Source: Acidobacterium sp. (lineage in GTDB: Bacteria; Acidobacteriota; Vicinamibacteria; Vicinamibacterales; UBA2999). Taken from it: a stretch of 64,000 bases of DNA. The position numbers and the translations under genes were made by a program. The DNA is taken from contig NSIL01000002.1 of assembly GCA_002737365.1 (NCBI GenBank), positions 1-64,000 on the forward strand. The letters are read 5' to 3'. Each line of letters starts with the position of its first letter. The stretch's first letter is position 1. The notes under the pieces were generated by a model. The model was not told where the DNA came from. It ran no database searches and saw nothing but the letters and a program-made list of their open reading frames with translations. Positions 30,088 to 42,041 of this stretch are shown in pieces.

Positions 30088-31137
30088 GTGGCTGAGATCA
30101 TCGCCTGGGTCACGTCGCCAGAGTTCATCGTCTACGCCAGCATTGTCGGCGTGGTCTTTGGGGGCCTGCAGATTTCAGCGGCGGTCATGGTCTACGCTGA
30201 GCGCAAGGTCGCGGCGTTCATGCAGCAGCGCCTCGGTCCGATGCGGGTCGGTCCCTATGGCCTGCTCCAGCCGGTCGCTGACATCCTGAAGCTGTTCTTC
30301 AAGGAGGAATTGCGGCCCAAGGCGGCGGATGCCTTCCTGTTCACGCTGGCGCCCATCATCTCGGTCGCCACCGCCTATGTGGCCTTTGCGCCCGTGCCGT
30401 TCGGCGCGCCGACGACGCTGTTTGGATTGCTGGACGAGCCGATGGCGTTGCAGGTGTCCGACGTCAACGTCGCGGTGCTGGTGATCTTCGCCGTCGCCTC
30501 GATGGGCGTCTACGGCATCGTGCTGGCCGGCTGGGCGAGCAACTCCAAATACTCGCTGCTGGGCGGCCTGCGCAGCTCGGCGCAGATGATCAGCTACGAG
30601 CTGGCCTACGGCATGTCGCTGGCGACTGTCGTGATGTTTTCCGGCTCGATGTCGCTGCGCGAGATCGTGGATCTGCAGCAGGGCTACTGGTTCGGCGTGA
30701 TCCCGAAGTGGTATATCTTCATTCAGCCGATCGCGTTCTTCGTGTTCGCGTGCGCGGGCATTGCCGAAACCAACCGCGCGCCGTTCGACTTCCCTGAAGC
30801 CGAGCAGGAACTGGTGGCCGGGTATCACACCGAATACAGCTCGATGCGCTTCGCGATGTTCTTCATGGCGGAATACATCAACATGGTCACGGTGTCGGCG
30901 GTCGCGGTGAACCTGTTCTTGGGCGGCTGGCACGGCCCGTTCATCCCACCCGAATATGGCTGGCTCTGGTTCTTGATCAAGCTGGCGTTCCTCTTGTTCT
31001 GCTACCTCTGGCTGCGGTGGACACTCCCGCGCTTCCGGTACGACCAACTGATGTCGTTTGGATGGAAGGTGCTGCTGCCAGTGGCGACGGTCAACCTGCT
31101 TCTCACAGCCGCGGGGGTGCTCTACTTTGGGCTCTGA
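30088..31137 (+). CDS. nuoH: NADH-quinone oxidoreductase subunit H
   Basis: YAERKVAAFMQQRLGPMRVGPYGLLQPVADILKLFFKE; ETNRAPFDFPEAEQELVAGYHTEYS; GTG start. Confidence 0.95.
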   Translation: MAEIIAWVTSPEFIVYASIVGVVFGGLQISAAVMVYAERKVAAFMQQRLGPMRVGPYGLLQPVADILKLFFKEELRPKAADAFLFTLAPIISVATAYVAFAPVPFGAPTTLFGLLDEPMALQVSDVNVAVLVIFAVASMGVYGIVLAGWASNSKYSLLGGLRSSAQMISYELAYGMSLATVVMFSGSMSLREIVDLQQGYWFGVIPKWYIFIQPIAFFVFACAGIAETNRAPFDFPEAEQELVAGYHTEYSSMRFAMFFMAEYINMVTVSAVAVNLFLGGWHGPFIPPEYGWLWFLIKLAFLLFCYLWLRWTLPRFRYDQLMSFGWKVLLPVATVNLLLTAAGVLYFGL

Positions 31138-31654
31138 CGCGTTGCTCTTTTACATTTTCGCCGGCGCTGCGGTGCTCGGGGCCTTGCTGGTCGTCACCCA
31201 GAAGAACCCGGTCTACAGCGTGCTGGCCCTGATTGCCTCGTTCTTCGGGCTGTCGGGTCTGTACGTGCTGCTCGAGGCGCCGTTTGTGGCCGTCGTGCAA
31301 ATCATCATCTACGCTGGCGCCATCATGGTGCTGTTCCTGTTCACGGTCATGCTGCTGAACGTGCCGCGTGAAGACGCGGCGGAATGGGACCGCGCACATC
31401 CGCTCTATCGCCCCATGGCGGTCCGCATCGGCGGCGCGCTGGCCATTCTGCTGGCGCTGGAACTGGGGTGGGCGCTGTCGCGCACGGCGGGCCTGGGCGG
31501 GGGAGTGGCGGACGAGCATCCGGCCGTATCGAGCGTCGCCGAGTTGGGCCGCGTGTTGTTCACCGATTATATGTTCGCGTTTGAAGTGACGTCGATCCTG
31601 ATCATCGTGGCGATGGTCGGGGCGGTCGTCCTCGCAAAGAAGCGAGAGGAGTGA
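31127..31654 (+). CDS. nuoJ: NADH-quinone oxidoreductase subunit J
   Basis: KNPVYSVLALIASFFGLSGLYVLLEAPFVAVVQIIIYAGAIMVLFLFTVMLLN; likely TTG start overlapping the nuoH end. Confidence 0.9.
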   Translation: MGSDALLFYIFAGAAVLGALLVVTQKNPVYSVLALIASFFGLSGLYVLLEAPFVAVVQIIIYAGAIMVLFLFTVMLLNVPREDAAEWDRAHPLYRPMAVRIGGALAILLALELGWALSRTAGLGGGVADEHPAVSSVAELGRVLFTDYMFAFEVTSILIIVAMVGAVVLAKKREE

Positions 31655-31656
31655 CC

Positions 31657-31956
31657 ATGAGTATTGGCCACTATCTCGTGCTGTCGGGTGTGTTGTTCTC
31701 GATTGGCGCGGCCGGCGTGTTCCTGCGCAAGAACCTGATCACGTTGCTGCTGTCCGTGGAAATCATGCTGAACGCCGTCAACCTGGCGTTTGTCGCATTC
31801 GGCCGGCAGTTCGGCACGGTCGACGGCCAGATCATCACGTTCTTCGTGATGACGGTGGCTGCCGCCGAAGCCGCCGTGGGCCTGGCGCTCGTGATTGGCT
31901 TGTTCCGCCACCGCGAATCGCTCAACCCCGAAGCCTTCACGTCGCTCAAATGGTGA
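31657..31956 (+). CDS. nuoK: NADH-quinone oxidoreductase subunit K
   Basis: LLSVEIMLNAVNLAFVAFGR ... FVMTVAAAEAAVGLALVI. Confidence 0.94.
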   Translation: MSIGHYLVLSGVLFSIGAAGVFLRKNLITLLLSVEIMLNAVNLAFVAFGRQFGTVDGQIITFFVMTVAAAEAAVGLALVIGLFRHRESLNPEAFTSLKW

Positions 31957-31960
31957 CCCG

Positions 31961-33982
31961 GTGCTAGCCCTTATTCCCCTGCTTCCGTTCGCCGGCTTCC
32001 TCGTCAACGCGACGATGGGGCGTCGGCTGCCCAAGGCGGTGACCGGCGGCCTCGCCTCGGCCGTCATGGTGCTGTCGTTCCTGCTTGCCGTGATGCAGGT
32101 GTGGTCGCTCGCGGCCATGCCGCCCGAATCGCGGCAGATTAACCAGACGCTGTTTACCTGGATCACCGCCGGCGACTTCTCGCTGGACCTGGCCCTGCGC
32201 CTCGACGCGCTGTCGGCCGTGATGATCCTGGTCATCACCGGCATCGGCTCGCTGATTCACATCTACTCGACTGCGTACATGCACGAGGAGACGGACGAAG
32301 CGTTCGGCCGGTTCTTCTCGTACCTGAACCTGTTCTGCTTCTTCATGCTGATGCTGGTGCTCGGCTCGAACGTCTTGGTGATGTTCGTCGGCTGGGAGGG
32401 CGTCGGCCTGTGTTCGTATCTGCTGATTGGCTTCTATTACGAAAAGAAGTCGGCCTCGGACGCGGCCAAGAAGGCGTTTGTCGTCAACCGCATCGGTGAC
32501 TTCGCGTTCCTCCTGGCTACGCTGCTGCTGGTCGTCACCTTCAACTCGCTCGACTTCACCACCATCGCGCTGGCGGCGAAGGAGATGCCGGTCGAAGTGA
32601 CCTTCGGCACCATCTCCCTGATTACGCTGCTGATGTTCATCGGCGCGACCGGTAAGTCGGCGCAGATTCCGCTCTATGTCTGGCTGCCTGACGCGATGGA
32701 AGGCCCGACCCCGGTCTCGGCCCTGATCCACGCCGCCACCATGGTGACCGCCGGCGTCTATATGATCGGCCGCAATGCGGTGCTGTTCGAGCACGCGCCG
32801 ATCACGCTGCAGATTGTCGCGGTCGTCGGCGCCGCCACCGCGCTCTTGGCCGGCACCATCGGCCTGGTGCAGAACGACATCAAGCGCGTGCTCGCGTATT
32901 CGACCGTGTCACAGCTGGGCTACATGTTCCTAGCCATGGGCATGGGCGCGTTCGGCGCCGGCATCTTCCACTTGATGACCCACGCCTTCTTCAAGGCCTG
33001 CCTGTTCCTCGGCTCGGGCGCGGTGATTCACGCGCTGCACGGCGAGCAGGACATCCGCAAGATGGGTGGCCTGAAGAAGCACATCCCGATTACCTACTGG
33101 ACGTTCGTGATCGCGGCGGTGGCCATCGCCGGTGTCCCCGGGCTGGCCGGCTTCTTCTCGAAGGACGAAATTCTGTTCGAGACGTTCCTCCACGGGCATC
33201 AGATCCTGTGGGGTGTCGGCGTACTGACGTCACTGCTGACGGCGACCTACATGTTCCGCCTGGTGCACCTGACATTCCACGGCGAAGAGCGCTTCGGCGC
33301 CGCCGCCGCGCACGGCCACGATGCGCACGGCCACGCGCACCAGCCCCACCCGTCCCACTTGCACGACGCGCCCGCGCCCATGGCGTTCGCGCTGATCGTG
33401 CTGGCCATTGGCTCGGTCCTGGCCGGCTACGTCGGCGTGCCGCACGCGCTTGGCGGCCACAATAACCTGGGGGCGTGGCTCGAGCCGGCGTTCCAGGCGA
33501 CCAACTGCGGCCAGCCGGTCACGACCGGCGAGCTGGCCGGCATTGCCCTCGAGGATTGCCTCCCCGGCGAGGAAGCCGGCGCCGAGGACCACGCCGCGCT
33601 TGAGTTGTCGCTGATGGCGGTGTCGTCGCTCGTCGCTTTCGCGGGCATCGGGCTGGCGACCTTGCTGTGGCTGAAGCGCAAGGACATTCCGGCGCAGATG
33701 GCGACGCAGTTCTCCGGCGTGCACCAACTGCTTCTGAACAAGTACTACGTGGACGAGGTCTACGACGCGATCATCGTGCAACCGATCAAGGTGGTGTCGC
33801 AGGAAGGCCTGTGGCGCGGCTTTGACGTAAAGATCGTCGACGGCGCGGTCAACGGCGCAGGCTACTTTGTGAGCGGCGTCAGCATTATCCTTCGGTTGCT
33901 GCAGAACGGGTCGGTCAAGACCTATGCGGCAGCCATTTTCGCAGGCGCGGTTACGATCCTCGCCTACTACTTCTGGAGATAG
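31961..33982 (+). CDS. nuoL: NADH-quinone oxidoreductase subunit L
   Basis: GWEGVGLCSYLLIGFYYEK; AQIPLYVWLPDAMEGPTPVSALIHAATMVTAGVYM; likely GTG start at 31961. Confidence 0.94.
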   Translation: MLALIPLLPFAGFLVNATMGRRLPKAVTGGLASAVMVLSFLLAVMQVWSLAAMPPESRQINQTLFTWITAGDFSLDLALRLDALSAVMILVITGIGSLIHIYSTAYMHEETDEAFGRFFSYLNLFCFFMLMLVLGSNVLVMFVGWEGVGLCSYLLIGFYYEKKSASDAAKKAFVVNRIGDFAFLLATLLLVVTFNSLDFTTIALAAKEMPVEVTFGTISLITLLMFIGATGKSAQIPLYVWLPDAMEGPTPVSALIHAATMVTAGVYMIGRNAVLFEHAPITLQIVAVVGAATALLAGTIGLVQNDIKRVLAYSTVSQLGYMFLAMGMGAFGAGIFHLMTHAFFKACLFLGSGAVIHALHGEQDIRKMGGLKKHIPITYWTFVIAAVAIAGVPGLAGFFSKDEILFETFLHGHQILWGVGVLTSLLTATYMFRLVHLTFHGEERFGAAAAHGHDAHGHAHQPHPSHLHDAPAPMAFALIVLAIGSVLAGYVGVPHALGGHNNLGAWLEPAFQATNCGQPVTTGELAGIALEDCLPGEEAGAEDHAALELSLMAVSSLVAFAGIGLATLLWLKRKDIPAQMATQFSGVHQLLLNKYYVDEVYDAIIVQPIKVVSQEGLWRGFDVKIVDGAVNGAGYFVSGVSIILRLLQNGSVKTYAAAIFAGAVTILAYYFWR

Positions 33983-33988
33983 CGCGAC

Positions 33989-35551
33989 GTGAACGGGTTG
34001 CCCCTACTCTCCATCGCCATCCTGCTGCCCATCATCGGGTCGGTCCTGCTGCTGTTGGTCCCGAACCGTGATGGTTCGAAAGACGGCCTGGTCCGCAACC
34101 TCACCCTGGCCATTTCGCTGGTGACCTTCGGCGTCACGCTGATGCTGTGGGCCGGCTTCGACCCCTCGGCCGGCGCGCCGGCGTTCCAGTTTGTCGAACG
34201 TCACGCCTGGATCCCGGCCTTCGGCATCGACTACTACGTCGGCATCGACGGCCTCAGCCTGATGCTGCTGGTGCTAACCGGCTTCCTGACTCCGCTGGCG
34301 CTACTCACCTCGTGGGAAAGTGTCGAGAAGCACGTCAAGGAATTCTCGATCTTCATGCTGGTGCTGGAAGCGTCGATGCTGGGCGTGTTCAGCGCGCTCG
34401 ATATTTTTCTCTTCTACATTTTCTGGGACTTCGTCTTGATCCCGATGTATTTCCTGATCGGCATCTGGGGCTACGACCAGCGCATTTACGCGGCGGTCAA
34501 GTTCATCCTCTACACCATGGCCGGCAGCGTGCTGATGCTGGTGGCGATCATCGGGCTGTCGTGGGTGCACCAGTCGGTCACCGGCGAATACAGCTTCGAT
34601 CTGCTCAAGCTGTATGAGCTGCAGATTCCGGCCGGCACGCAGTACTGGATGTTCCTGGCGTTCACGCTGGCGTTCATCATCAAGGTGCCGCTGTTTCCGT
34701 TCCACACCTGGCTGCCCGACGCGCACGTGCAGGCGCCGACGCCCGGTTCGGTGATCCTGGCCGGCGTGATGCTGAAGATGGGCGGCTACGGCTTGATTCG
34801 CTTCGCCTTCCCGTTGTTCCCGGAAGCCGCGCTCTACTTCGCGCCGCTGCTGGCCACGCTGTCGGTGATCGCCATCGTCTATGGCGCGCTGGTGGCGATG
34901 GTGCAGCCCGACATGAAGAAGCTGGTGGCTTACTCATCGGTCAGCCACATGGGCTTCGTGGTGCTTGGCATCGCGGCGTTCAACATGCAGGGCCTGCAGG
35001 GCGCGTCGTACCAGATGCTGGCGCACGGCGTCAGCACCGGCGGCCTGTTCTGTATCGTCGGCATGCTGTCGGATCGCCGGCACACCCGGCAGATCAGCGA
35101 GTTTGGCGGCCTCAAGACGGTGATGCCGCGGCTGACGGCGGTGATGCTGATTCTCACGCTGTCCTCGATTGGCCTTCCCGGCATGAACGGCTTCATCGGC
35201 GAGTTCCTGATCATGCTCGGCGCCTTCAAGTGGGACCCGCGCTTCGTCGTGGTGGCCGCCTTGGGCGTGATTCTTTCGGCGGTCTACATGCTGTGGCTGT
35301 TCCAGCGGGTGTTCTACGGGAAGATCACCAACAGTCATAACGCCGATCTCAAGGACCTGTCGTTCCGTGAGTGGGCGATTATCGGCCCGCTGGCCGCGGT
35401 GTCGATCGGTATGGGCGTGGTGCCGAACCTGTTCCTGAAACCCATGGAACCGGCGATTCAACGTCTTGTGGACCGCGTGCAGGCTCACCAGCCGCTCGTG
35501 GTGGAGAAGCCGGCGGCGACGTCGGCCATCGTTGCAGAGGTGGCCCGATGA
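33989..35551 (+). CDS. nuoM: NADH-quinone oxidoreductase subunit M
   Basis: VPLFPFHTWLPDAHVQAPTPGSVILAGVMLKMGGYGLIRF; GTG start. Confidence 0.95.
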   Translation: MNGLPLLSIAILLPIIGSVLLLLVPNRDGSKDGLVRNLTLAISLVTFGVTLMLWAGFDPSAGAPAFQFVERHAWIPAFGIDYYVGIDGLSLMLLVLTGFLTPLALLTSWESVEKHVKEFSIFMLVLEASMLGVFSALDIFLFYIFWDFVLIPMYFLIGIWGYDQRIYAAVKFILYTMAGSVLMLVAIIGLSWVHQSVTGEYSFDLLKLYELQIPAGTQYWMFLAFTLAFIIKVPLFPFHTWLPDAHVQAPTPGSVILAGVMLKMGGYGLIRFAFPLFPEAALYFAPLLATLSVIAIVYGALVAMVQPDMKKLVAYSSVSHMGFVVLGIAAFNMQGLQGASYQMLAHGVSTGGLFCIVGMLSDRRHTRQISEFGGLKTVMPRLTAVMLILTLSSIGLPGMNGFIGEFLIMLGAFKWDPRFVVVAALGVILSAVYMLWLFQRVFYGKITNSHNADLKDLSFREWAIIGPLAAVSIGMGVVPNLFLKPMEPAIQRLVDRVQAHQPLVVEKPAATSAIVAEVAR

Positions 35552-36987
35552 TCAGCTCATCCTTCGACGCCATCATCCCCATGCTGTGCGTGGCCCTCGC
35601 GGGCCTCGTGGTGCTGCTCGCGGAAGCCTTCCGCGAGCGTGGCGAGAAGATGCCGATTGGCGGGCTGGCCATCATCGGCCTCGTCGGCGCCGGCGCGGCC
35701 TCGATTCTGCTGTGGAACCGCAACGCCACCAGCTTCGGTGTGGTGACGGCCGACAACTTCTCACTGTTCGTGAACCTGGTGCTGGTCGCGGTCGGTATCC
35801 TCACGGTGATCTTCTCGTCGCAAACCGTCGATCGCGACAAGATCCCCGCCGGCGAGTACTACGCCATCATGCTGTTCGCGATCGTCGGCATGATGCTGAT
35901 GGGGCAGGCCACCGACCTGCTGGTGATCTTCCTGGCGCTGGAGACGATGTCGATTGCGGTCTACGTGCTGACCGGCATCCGGCGCGAACAGCAGCAAAGT
36001 ACCGAGGCGGCGTTCAAGTACTTCCTGCTCGGCGCCTTTGCCAGCGCGTTCTTCCTCTACGGCGTGGCGTTTATCTACGGCGTGACCGGCAGCACCAACC
36101 TGGATCGCATCGGCTCGGTGATCGCCGCCCAGTCGATGAGCGGCAACCCGATGATCCTGCTGGGGGTGGGCCTGCTGATTGTCGGCTTCGCCTTCAAGGT
36201 GGCGGCGGTGCCGTTCCACATGTGGTCGCCTGACGTCTATGAAGGCGCGCCCGCGGTGGTCACCGGTTTCATGTCGACGGGCGTCAAGGCCGCCGCGGTG
36301 GCCGCGTTCGTACGGGTGTTCCTGTCGTCGCTCGAGCCGATGATTGCCGACTGGGCACCGGTGCTGTGGGCGATTGCCGCGGCGACGATGATCCTCGGCA
36401 CCGTGGTCGGGGTTGCGCAGACCAGCCTCAAGCGCATGCTGGCCTATTCGAGCATTGCGCACGGCGGTTACCTGTTGGCCGGCCTGGTGGCCGGCAACGA
36501 CGTTGGCAAGGCCGCGATCCTGTTCTACCTGGCCGCCTACGCGCTGACCAACCTCGGTGCCTTCGGCGTGATCGCCCTGCTCGGCACGCGCGAGCGCGCC
36601 AACGACGACCTGCGCGACTACGCCGGCCTGTTCAAGAGCCACCCGGCCCTGGCCGTGCTGATGACGTTCTTCCTGTTGTCGCTCGGTGGCTTCCCGCCAA
36701 CCGCCGGCTTCATTGCCAAATGGTATGTTTTCAGCGCCGCGATCGGCTCCGGCTACTACGGCCTCGCCATCATCGGCGTGTTGTCGAGCGTGGTCTCGGT
36801 GTTCTTCTACCTGCGCATTGTCGTGATGATGTTCATGACCGAGCGCGACGCCCGGCCGGTGCCGGCGCCGATTACGACGATGGCCTACGTGGGGCTGGCG
36901 CTGTCGCTCGTCGGCGTGCTCTACCTGGGCGTGCTGCCGTCGGCGGTCATCGACTTCGCCCAAGCCTCCATCAGCACCATTTTTTAG
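35548..36987 (+). CDS. nuoN: NADH-quinone oxidoreductase subunit N
   Basis: [33 protein letters not shown] at 35548 overlaps the nuoM stop. Confidence 0.95.
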   Translation: MISSSFDAIIPMLCVALAGLVVLLAEAFRERGEKMPIGGLAIIGLVGAGAASILLWNRNATSFGVVTADNFSLFVNLVLVAVGILTVIFSSQTVDRDKIPAGEYYAIMLFAIVGMMLMGQATDLLVIFLALETMSIAVYVLTGIRREQQQSTEAAFKYFLLGAFASAFFLYGVAFIYGVTGSTNLDRIGSVIAAQSMSGNPMILLGVGLLIVGFAFKVAAVPFHMWSPDVYEGAPAVVTGFMSTGVKAAAVAAFVRVFLSSLEPMIADWAPVLWAIAAATMILGTVVGVAQTSLKRMLAYSSIAHGGYLLAGLVAGNDVGKAAILFYLAAYALTNLGAFGVIALLGTRERANDDLRDYAGLFKSHPALAVLMTFFLLSLGGFPPTAGFIAKWYVFSAAIGSGYYGLAIIGVLSSVVSVFFYLRIVVMMFMTERDARPVPAPITTMAYVGLALSLVGVLYLGVLPSAVIDFAQASISTIF

Positions 36988-37079
36988 CCACCGAGGACAC
37001 CGAGAACACAGAGTCTTTCTTTCAAAGGCCTGTCGGGTATTTCCAAGGAAGGCTCTGTGTTCTCTGTGTCCTCTGTGGC
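36987..37079. repeat. Interspersed palindromic repeat, long copy
   Basis: Arms gccaccgaggacaccgagaacacagag / ctctgtgttctctgtgtcctctgtggc pair at 25 of 27 positions; begins in the nuoN stop codon. Confidence 0.8.
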
Positions 37080-37153
37080 CCGTTCGATCTTCTGACGGCG
37101 GCTCAGCTAGTTCCCCTGTAGAATCGGGCGTACCCACGAGGGGGCCCATTCGC

Positions 37154-40100
37154 ATGCGACTTCCAGCCGCTCTTGCCGCCGTTTGCCTGCTGACGTCCAC
37201 CGCCCTCGCGCAGACGCCTGCCAGCCCTCAACCTGTTTCAGCCAGCCGTCACCCCGAGGCGGGGGGGCTGCTGATTCGTCACTATCCCCCCGAAGTGTAC
37301 GACGGCGGGGCACAGAACTGGTCGATGCTGCAGGACGCCCGCGGCGTGATCTACGTGGGGTCCACCTCCGCACTACTGGAATATGACGGCGTGTCATGGC
37401 GCCAGATACGGACCTCCGGGCGCGAGACTATCCGGTCAATGGCGATGGACGCGTCGGGCCGAATCTATGTGGGTTCCAATGGCGACTTTGGCTACCTGGA
37501 ACCTGATGCCAGGGGCGAGAGGCAGTTTGTGTCGATGCTCGACAAGCTGCCGAAGGACTCACCACAGTTCCAGGACGTCTGGCGTACCTTCGTGGCGCCA
37601 GAGGGCGTGTACTTTCAGACGCAGGTAGCGCTCTTCAGGTGGGCCGACGGGCAGATGAAGATATGGAGGCCCACGGGCCGCATTTTCAACCGCGCCCAGT
37701 TCGTGAACGGCACCCTCTACATCGGCCAGACCGACGGCGTACTGATGCGCCTCGTCGGAGACGCTTTCGAGCCCGTCCCCGGCGCGGAACGGATGGGCGC
37801 GGAAACTTATCCCGTCATCATTCCGTTCGATGACACACGCCTGCTGATGGGCACGCGCAGCGGCGGCGTCTTCCTGTACGACGGCGCCACGATGGTGCCG
37901 TTTGTGACGGAGGTCGACGAACTGCTCAAGACGAAACAACTGTATCGCGGGTTCGTACTACCCACGGGCGCCATCGCCCTCACCACGATTTCCTCGGGCA
38001 TGGTCATCATTGATCGGCAAGGCCGGTTGCTGGAGCAGATCGACGAAAGCGATGGGTTGGTCAGTCCGTCGGTGTACTACGTGATGCCCGATCGCGAAGG
38101 CGGGCTCTGGCTGGCGCTGGCCGTGGGCCTTGCCCGGGCGGAGCCTCAGTCGCCGTTCTCCATGTTCGGTCCCGAGGACGGTCTGCGTGCGGCGCCCACT
38201 GACCTGTTCCGCCACAACGGCCGCCTCTACATCGCGCACCAACAGGGCGTGCAGTACCTCAGGCCACGGTCGAGTGGACCGCCTGAAGTGCTCAACGTAT
38301 CTGGCGTTGCGAACCAGTGCTGGTCGTTTCAGGAATTCGTGGACCCAGATGGCAAGGTGCCTCCGCAGTTGCTGGTGGCCTGCGGAGACGGGCTGTACAG
38401 AGTCAGCGGCGATCGAGCCACGGAAACCGTGTCAGTGTCGACTGGGGATATGCGGTCGTTGACGGCCTGGGTGGTGGAGACCTCGCGCGTGGACCCTCAC
38501 CGCATTTGGGTCGGGCTGACGGATGGCCTAAGGTCGCAACTGTGGACCAATGGCCGCTGGTTGGACGAGGGACGCGTCCCCGGATTGACGGATCAGATCC
38601 GGAGTCTCCATCAGGACCGCGAGGGAACGCTGTGGGTCGGAACCTCGTCGACTGGGGTGGTGCGACTGCGCGGGGCCGATATTGCCGCAGGTGGAGGTCC
38701 CCGGCCGCAAAGCCCCATCATCGAACGATTCGGCGCCGCTGAGGGGTTGGCCCGTGGTGGCGCGACGGTGGTCGATATCGCCGACAGAATGTACGTGAGC
38801 GTCATCGGCAAGACGGCCGTGTTCGACGAGGCATCAGGCCGTTTTGTGGCCGACACTACATTCGATGTGGTCGAGCGCGACCCCGACTCCGGAGCCATGA
38901 GCCTCAGGGAGGGACCTAACGGTCAGATCTATGTGCGGTCCGGTCGCGACGCGGCCGTGTTGACCCGCCAGGCCGACGGCACCTACGCGACCGACAAGCA
39001 GATGTTCAGCCGCTTCGCGGCCGATCGCAGCGGGACGTTCTACGTTGAGAAGGACGGGGTGGCGTGGTTCGGAATAGGTGGACTGCTGGCGAGATTCGAC
39101 ACCGCTCGTTTCGAGCGTACGACCCCGTCGTTCTCCTCACTGGTGCGCCGGGTGACACTGAATCAGACGGACCTGACCCCGCCGACCACGGCCGAGCCGC
39201 CCTCGCTGGTAGCCTCCACGCGGAACATGCGCTTTGAGTTTGCCGCGCCGTCGTTCCATAACGAGCGCGCCAATCAGTATCAGACGCGCCTGATCGGAGT
39301 AGATCCTGACTGGTCGGCGTGGTCGAACGAATCGCGTCGCGACTACACCAACCTTTCCTCCGGCGAGTACCGCTTCCATGTCCGGGCACGTAACGAGTTG
39401 AGCCAGATCAGCGATGAGGGACTCTACGCCTTCGCAATCCTGCCGCCGTGGTACCGCACGTGGTGGGCCTACGGCGTCTACCTCGTGCTGGTCGGGCTGG
39501 GCGGGTTCGGGATCGACCGGATCCAGCGCCGCCGGGTGATCGGCAAGGAGCGGCAGCGTTCCGAGTTCGCCGAGGCGCGCCTGCGGGCCGACGCGGCCGA
39601 ATCGCTGGCCGGCGCCGAGCGCGAGCGCAACCGCAGCATCGAGTTGCTGAGCGAGATTGGCCGCGAGATCACCGCCTCGCTCGACTTCGACACCATCTTC
39701 GACAAGCTCTATGGACGGGTCAACGAACTGGCGGATGCCGACGTATTCGGCGTGGGTCTCTATCACCCTGACAAGAATGAGATCGAATACCGGCTGGCGA
39801 TCGAGAAGGGCAAGCGCTACGCCCCCTACTCGCATAGCACTGCCGATCGCAGTCAGCTCTCCGTATGGTGTGTCGAGCACCGCGCCCCGGTGTTCATCAA
39901 CGATGTCGAGCAGGAGTTCGGCACGTACATCCCGCACTACGCCGAGGCCGCCCGCGCGCTCGAGGACGGGACCATGTCGAAGGCGGCGCAGTCGATCATT
40001 TACCTGCCGCTGATCTCCAAGGACAAGGTCCTCGGTATCGTCACCATCCAGAGCCTCGAAAAAGGCGCCTACACTGAGCATCACCTCAACATGATGCAGA

Positions 40101-41647
40101 ACCTGGCGGCGTTTACCGCCATTGCGCTCGACAATGCCGCTGCCTACCGGCAGCTCAACGAGCAGGAGCACGAGAACCGCCGGCTGTTCGAGGAGGCGCA
40201 GCGGGCCCGGGCCGCGGCCGAAGAAGCTGATGCGGCCAAGAGCGCGTTTTTGTCGACCGTCAGCCACGAACTGCGCACGCCGCTCACGTCGGTACTCGGG
40301 TTTGCCAAGATCATCAGGAAGCGACTCGACGACCGAATTTTCCCGCTCATCACGACTGACGATCGAAAAATCCTGCAGACGGTGCAGCAGATTCAAGACA
40401 ACCTGCAGGTGGTCGTTGGCGAAGGCGAGCGACTGACCAAGCTGATTGACGATGTGCTGGACCTGGCCAAGATCGAGGCCGGCAAGCTCGAATGGAACAT
40501 GGGGCCGGTCACGGTCCAGGAAATCATCGACCACGCCACGGCCGCCACGTCGTCGCTGCTCGAGCCGAAAGGGCTGCTGCTGGCGAAGGACGTCGATGCC
40601 ACGCTGCCGGTCATCACGGGGGACCGCGACCGGCTCATCCAGGTGGTGATCAACCTCGTCTCGAATGCCGTCAAGTTCACCGACGCCGGCACCATCACCT
40701 GCCGCGCCGTGCGTCAGGCCGACATGCTGGTGGTGAGCGTCATCGACACCGGGTTGGGCATCTCTCCCGCCGATCAACCGAAGGTCTTCGAGCGCTTCAA
40801 GCAGGTGGGCGATACGCTCACCGACAAGCCCAAAGGCACGGGCCTGGGTCTGCCGATCTGCCGCGAGATTGTTGAACATCACGGCGGCAGCGTGTGGGTG
40901 GAAAGCGAGTTGGGTAAGGGCAGCACCTTCTCGTTCTCGCTGCCGATCGCCGACGACGCCCAGCCCTCGCTGCCGCTCGATCTGGCGACGGTGGTTCGCC
41001 AGTTGCGCGACCAGGTGGTGGTGACGACCCCGCGCACGGCGGAACGTCAGCCGCGCATTCTGGTGGTGGACGACGAGGCCAATATCCGTGAGTTGCTGAC
41101 GCAGGAATTCACCGAAGCCGGCTATACCGTCGTCACCGTCGCCAACGGCCGCGAGGCCGTCGCCGAAGTCCGCCGCCAGCGTCCCGACCTGATCGTCCTC
41201 GACGTGATGATGCCTGAGATGAACGGCTTCGACGTGGCCGCCGTGCTGCGCAATGACCCGCAGACGCTCGACATCCCGATCATCATCTTGTCGATCGTGC
41301 AGGATCGCGAGCGCGGCTTCCGGTTGGGCGTCGACCGTTACCTGACCAAGCCGATCAACACCGACATCCTGTTCCGCGAGGTCGGCGCGTTGCTCGATCA
41401 ACGCATGAGCCACAAGCGCGTGCTGGTGGTGGACGAGGACGCGACTGCCGTCAAGACCCTGACCGAAGTGCTGAAGGCGCGCGGTTACAGCGTGACCGAA
41501 GCGCGCGGCCACGACCTGTTCGAGAAGGCCAAGATGCTGCAGCCCGACATCATCATGCTGAGCTCGGCCGACCCCAAACCCGAGATTGTCCAGACCCTGC
41601 GCTTTGAAAAGGGTCTCGAGAACGTCCTCTTCTTCGTGTACCGGTAG
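37154..41647 (+). CDS. Hybrid histidine kinase: propeller sensor, Y_Y_Y, TM, GAF, HisKA, HATPase_c, REC, degenerate REC
   Basis: Two-component propeller blades ([34 protein letters not shown]); GAF; H-box [20 protein letters not shown]-box [37 protein letters not shown]...[15 protein letters not shown]. Confidence 0.92.
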   Translation: MRLPAALAAVCLLTSTALAQTPASPQPVSASRHPEAGGLLIRHYPPEVYDGGAQNWSMLQDARGVIYVGSTSALLEYDGVSWRQIRTSGRETIRSMAMDASGRIYVGSNGDFGYLEPDARGERQFVSMLDKLPKDSPQFQDVWRTFVAPEGVYFQTQVALFRWADGQMKIWRPTGRIFNRAQFVNGTLYIGQTDGVLMRLVGDAFEPVPGAERMGAETYPVIIPFDDTRLLMGTRSGGVFLYDGATMVPFVTEVDELLKTKQLYRGFVLPTGAIALTTISSGMVIIDRQGRLLEQIDESDGLVSPSVYYVMPDREGGLWLALAVGLARAEPQSPFSMFGPEDGLRAAPTDLFRHNGRLYIAHQQGVQYLRPRSSGPPEVLNVSGVANQCWSFQEFVDPDGKVPPQLLVACGDGLYRVSGDRATETVSVSTGDMRSLTAWVVETSRVDPHRIWVGLTDGLRSQLWTNGRWLDEGRVPGLTDQIRSLHQDREGTLWVGTSSTGVVRLRGADIAAGGGPRPQSPIIERFGAAEGLARGGATVVDIADRMYVSVIGKTAVFDEASGRFVADTTFDVVERDPDSGAMSLREGPNGQIYVRSGRDAAVLTRQADGTYATDKQMFSRFAADRSGTFYVEKDGVAWFGIGGLLARFDTARFERTTPSFSSLVRRVTLNQTDLTPPTTAEPPSLVASTRNMRFEFAAPSFHNERANQYQTRLIGVDPDWSAWSNESRRDYTNLSSGEYRFHVRARNELSQISDEGLYAFAILPPWYRTWWAYGVYLVLVGLGGFGIDRIQRRRVIGKERQRSEFAEARLRADAAESLAGAERERNRSIELLSEIGREITASLDFDTIFDKLYGRVNELADADVFGVGLYHPDKNEIEYRLAIEKGKRYAPYSHSTADRSQLSVWCVEHRAPVFINDVEQEFGTYIPHYAEAARALEDGTMSKAAQSIIYLPLISKDKVLGIVTIQSLEKGAYTEHHLNMMQNLAAFTAIALDNAAAYRQLNEQEHENRRLFEEAQRARAAAEEADAAKSAFLSTVSHELRTPLTSVLGFAKIIRKRLDDRIFPLITTDDRKILQTVQQIQDNLQVVVGEGERLTKLIDDVLDLAKIEAGKLEWNMGPVTVQEIIDHATAATSSLLEPKGLLLAKDVDATLPVITGDRDRLIQVVINLVSNAVKFTDAGTITCRAVRQADMLVVSVIDTGLGISPADQPKVFERFKQVGDTLTDKPKGTGLGLPICREIVEHHGGSVWVESELGKGSTFSFSLPIADDAQPSLPLDLATVVRQLRDQVVVTTPRTAERQPRILVVDDEANIRELLTQEFTEAGYTVVTVANGREAVAEVRRQRPDLIVLDVMMPEMNGFDVAAVLRNDPQTLDIPIIILSIVQDRERGFRLGVDRYLTKPINTDILFREVGALLDQRMSHKRVLVVDEDATAVKTLTEVLKARGYSVTEARGHDLFEKAKMLQPDIIMLSSADPKPEIVQTLRFEKGLENVLFFVYR

Positions 41648-41655
41648 GAGCCCCC

Positions 41656-42033
41656 GTGAGTTTGAAGATCCTGATTGTGGATGACGAAGTACACCTGCGC
41701 ACGCTGCTGCACCAGACGCTCGAAGAACTTGAGGACGAGGGCGTTGAACTGCACGTGGCGACTAACGGCGAAGAGGCGCTGGCCGCCATCCAGATGCTGC
41801 AGCCCAACCTGGTGTTCCTGGACGTGATGATGCCCAAGCTGAGCGGCTTCGACGTCTGCGAGCGCGCCAAGAAGGTGCTGGGCTTGACCAACGTCTACAT
41901 CGTGCTGCTCACGGCCAAGGGCCAGGAGTTCGACCGGCAGCGTGGCGTTGAGGTGGGCGCCGACCTCTACATGACCAAGCCGTTCGATCCCGACGCGTTG
42001 TTGATGAAGGCCCGCGACGTACTCGGCATCTGA
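41656..42033 (+). CDS. Single-domain response regulator
   Basis: KILIVDDEVHLRTLL...LVFLDVMMPKLSGFDVCERAKK...LLTAKG...YMTKPFDPDALL. Confidence 0.93.
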   Translation: MSLKILIVDDEVHLRTLLHQTLEELEDEGVELHVATNGEEALAAIQMLQPNLVFLDVMMPKLSGFDVCERAKKVLGLTNVYIVLLTAKGQEFDRQRGVEVGADLYMTKPFDPDALLMKARDVLGI

Positions 42034-42041
42034 CCGCATTC

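Noticed and set aside
39137-41512. 791-aa minus-strand ORF
   Set aside because: Antisense shadow of the hybrid histidine kinase gene, whose sense frame has strong domain motifs.
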